Source of the DNA: Streptomyces sp. ML-6
GTDB taxonomy: Bacteria > Actinomycetota > Actinomycetes > Streptomycetales > Streptomycetaceae
Assembly: GCF_030116705.1 (NCBI RefSeq)
Contig: NZ_JAOTIK010000001.1
Location: 4,926,501 to 4,990,500 of the forward strand
Length of the DNA stretch: 64,000 bases
Direction: 5' to 3'
Shown here: positions 62,789 to 64,000 of the stretch, one piece after another
How positions within the stretch are numbered: position 1 is the stretch's first letter
How the letters are laid out: each line of letters begins with the position of its first letter
Notes under the pieces: model-generated
Databases searched by the model: none
What the model was told of the DNA's origin: nothing
What the model saw: the letters and a program-made list of their open reading frames with translations, nothing else
Made by a program: the position numbers and the translations under genes

Positions 62789-63037
62789 TCACCAGCCCCC
62801 GTTCGGTGTGGTCTCCGCCGGGGGCACCTCCCACGGATGCACGACGGACGCCCAGACCGCGAAGGCCGCCACCGCGGCACACGCCACCAGGAACAGCGCC
62901 CGGCGGGCGAACAACTGCCTGCGCAGCAGCCTGCCGCCCCGCTCCGCCGCCCGCTGCGCCAGATCGGCCGGCACCTGCGGATGCGGGCCGTCCAGCATCC
63001 GCCGGACCTCGTCCTCGCGGTCGCCGCTGCGGCTCAT
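62789..63037 (-). CDS. Small membrane protein co-translated with sigma factor
   Basis: An 82-residue protein: [40 protein letters not shown], then a transmembrane segment (ALFLVACAAVAAFAVWASVV) and a short exterior part HPWEVPPAETT. The cytoplasmic half resembles the N-terminal part of small anti-sigma factors without the HxxxCxxC motif. The ATG overlaps the sigma gene stop by 4 bp, so the two are coupled. An anti-sigma role is an inference. Confidence 0.75.
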   Translation of the reverse strand: MSRSGDREDEVRRMLDGPHPQVPADLAQRAAERGGRLLRRQLFARRALFLVACAAVAAFAVWASVVHPWEVPPAETTPNGGW

Positions 63038-63531
63038 GGCGCCACCCCCAGCGGACCGGGCGGCAGCCCCCACCGCTCCGTGGGCCTGCGGGTGCCGCGC
63101 ATCGTGGCCACCGCACGGTTGCAGATCGCCCGTACCCGTTCCACCGGCAGGCCGAGCAGCGCCGCGGCCTGCTCCTCCGCGACCCCCTCGTACAACCGCA
63201 GCACGAGGACGAGGCGTTCCTGCGGGGTCAGAGGGTCCAAGGGTCCGCCGCGCGACCGGTGGTGCCGCCAGACCTCGTGGGCGAACCGGACGACCAGTTC
63301 GCGCCGGGCACGGTCGTACGGGTCCTCGCCGCGCAGCCGGTCCCACTGGGCGTAGGTGCGCGCCAGCGCGGCCGTGAGCATCCGCCGGGCGCGGGGATTG
63401 GCGCCGGGCGGTCGCAGGGGCTCGGTGGTGAGCAGCGTGGCCGTGTGCAGCAGACGGCCGGCCGCGCCCGCCACGAAGGCCTCGAATTCCTGGGCTCGGC
63501 GCCGCTCCCGGCCCGTCTGGCGCTCTCGCAC
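63034..63531 (-). CDS. SigE-family ECF sigma factor-like protein
   Basis: A 165-residue protein of SigE-like ECF type: region 2 is short (FEAFVAGAAGRLLHTATLLT, ARRMLTAALARTYAQWDRLR) and region 4 is clear (LTPQERLVLVLRLYEGVAEE, QAAALLGLPVERVRAICNRA). The region-2 segment that reads the -10 is poorly conserved, so promoter recognition may be altered. The GTG start at 63531 is the only one in frame before the stop of the upstream sequence. It is coupled to the membrane protein gene downstream. Confidence 0.8.
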   Translation of the reverse strand: MRERQTGRERRRAQEFEAFVAGAAGRLLHTATLLTTEPLRPPGANPRARRMLTAALARTYAQWDRLRGEDPYDRARRELVVRFAHEVWRHHRSRGGPLDPLTPQERLVLVLRLYEGVAEEQAAALLGLPVERVRAICNRAVATMRGTRRPTERWGLPPGPLGVAP

Positions 63532-63744
63532 AATCCACCATACGAGCCGCTGCGGGGGCCCGGGTCAAGAGGCGTGCACGGGTCGGTCGTGCCGGTTCCG
63601 GCGGCCCCGGGGCGGACGCGGCGCTTCCGCCCCGGAACCGCCGGAAACCGGCTGCCACGGGACAGCGGAACCGGGCCGGCGACGGCCGGCCGGGGTGATC
63701 GGCCGGGCGGGGTGCGGCCGGCCGGGGTGATCGGCGGGGCGCGG

Positions 63745-64000
63745 TCAGCCGGCCGGGGGCGCCTGGTGCGCGGCCTGGCGGGCGGCCAGCGAGGCGTTGA
63801 ACCGGGTGAGCAGCGTGCAGAACGTCTCGCGCTCCTCGGCCGTCCAGCCGTCCGTCACCTGCGTCATGAGCTCGCGCCGGGAGCTGCGGACCTCGTCGAG
63901 CCGGGCCTGGCCGCGCGGCGACAGCTGGAGCACCACGGCCCGGCCGTCCTCGGGGTGCGAGGTGCGCTTGACCAGGCCGGTGTCGACGAGCGGCGCGACC
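63745..64000 (-). CDS. MarR family transcriptional regulator (N-terminus beyond window edge)
   Basis: The last 84 codons of a MarR protein: the wing and dimer helix are visible (VAPLVDTGLVKRTSHPEDGR with AVVLQLSPRGQARLDEVRSS), then FCTLLTRFNASLAARQ. The reading frame continues past base 64000, so the start is not seen. HPEDGR is the family signature of the wing. Target unknown. Confidence 0.88.
   Translation of the reverse strand, partial: VAPLVDTGLVKRTSHPEDGRAVVLQLSPRGQARLDEVRSSRRELMTQVTDGWTAEERETFCTLLTRFNASLAARQAAHQAPPAG

Overview
The window is high-GC actinobacterial DNA and almost certainly comes from a Streptomyces chromosome. The gene content points there directly: an AfsQ1/AfsQ2/SigQ cluster, several ECF-type sigma factors, many TetR regulators, secreted and lipoprotein genes with Streptomyces-type signals, GTG starts, long GC-rich hairpins after genes, and an acyl-CoA carboxylase set with an epsilon subunit. 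From memory, the order add - afsQ2/afsQ1/sigQ - deoC - PNP - pccB/accE - cya - hutH - L,D-transpeptidase follows the core region of S. coelicolor around SCO4900-SCO4934, and the metB end resembles the SCO4958 area. The genes between about 51 and 60 kb do not belong to that order as I remember it. I ran no alignment.

Layout. 0-8 kb: a truncated S8 protease, a STAS protein, an ECF sigma factor with a small membrane partner, an L,D-transpeptidase, and a divergent MFS/LysR pair. 8-11 kb: an orphan two-repeat type I-E CRISPR-like element, an alpha/beta-hydrolase without its nucleophile serine, adenosine deaminase, and small secreted and PspC proteins. 11-17 kb: VanZ protein, lipoprotein, afsQ2, afsQ1, divergent sigQ, uridine kinase. 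17-20.7 kb: deoC in an operon with an aldehyde dehydrogenase and an ALDH-like protein that lacks catalytic residues. 20.8-27.3 kb: PH-domain protein, secreted protein, two TetR regulators (one with a beta-lactamase-fold hydrolase, one with an EamA exporter), an XRE regulator. 27.4-34 kb: purine permease, phosphopentomutase-like enzyme, purine nucleoside phosphorylase, cyclotransferase, quinone dehydrogenase. 34-43 kb: DeoR and TetR regulators, biotinylated carboxylase alpha chain, maf, a 43-residue protein, epsilon and beta carboxylase subunits, biotin ligase. 43-51 kb: adenylate cyclase, enoyl-CoA hydratase, diguanylate cyclase, histidine ammonia-lyase, lipoprotein L,D-transpeptidase. 51-60 kb: mixed accessory genes including gdhA, a GH114 lipoprotein and a tectonin beta-propeller protein. 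60-64 kb: metB, a DUF1059 protein, a sigma factor with a membrane partner, a truncated MarR regulator.

How the genes work together. The clearest system is a dispersed purine (deoxy)nucleoside salvage and catabolism set: permease, adenosine deaminase, purine nucleoside phosphorylase, phosphopentomutase, deoxyribose-phosphate aldolase and aldehyde dehydrogenase. Three of its transcription units (add, deoC-ALDH, PNP-mutase) carry the same perfect 12-bp palindrome CTACGCGCGTAG 16-26 bp before the start codon, which suggests one shared repressor encoded outside the window. The second system is the biotin-dependent acyl-CoA carboxylase (alpha, beta and epsilon subunits with biotin ligase). The third is AfsQ1/Q2-SigQ, with a perfect GTnAC-n6-GTnAC AfsQ1 site in the divergent promoter region.
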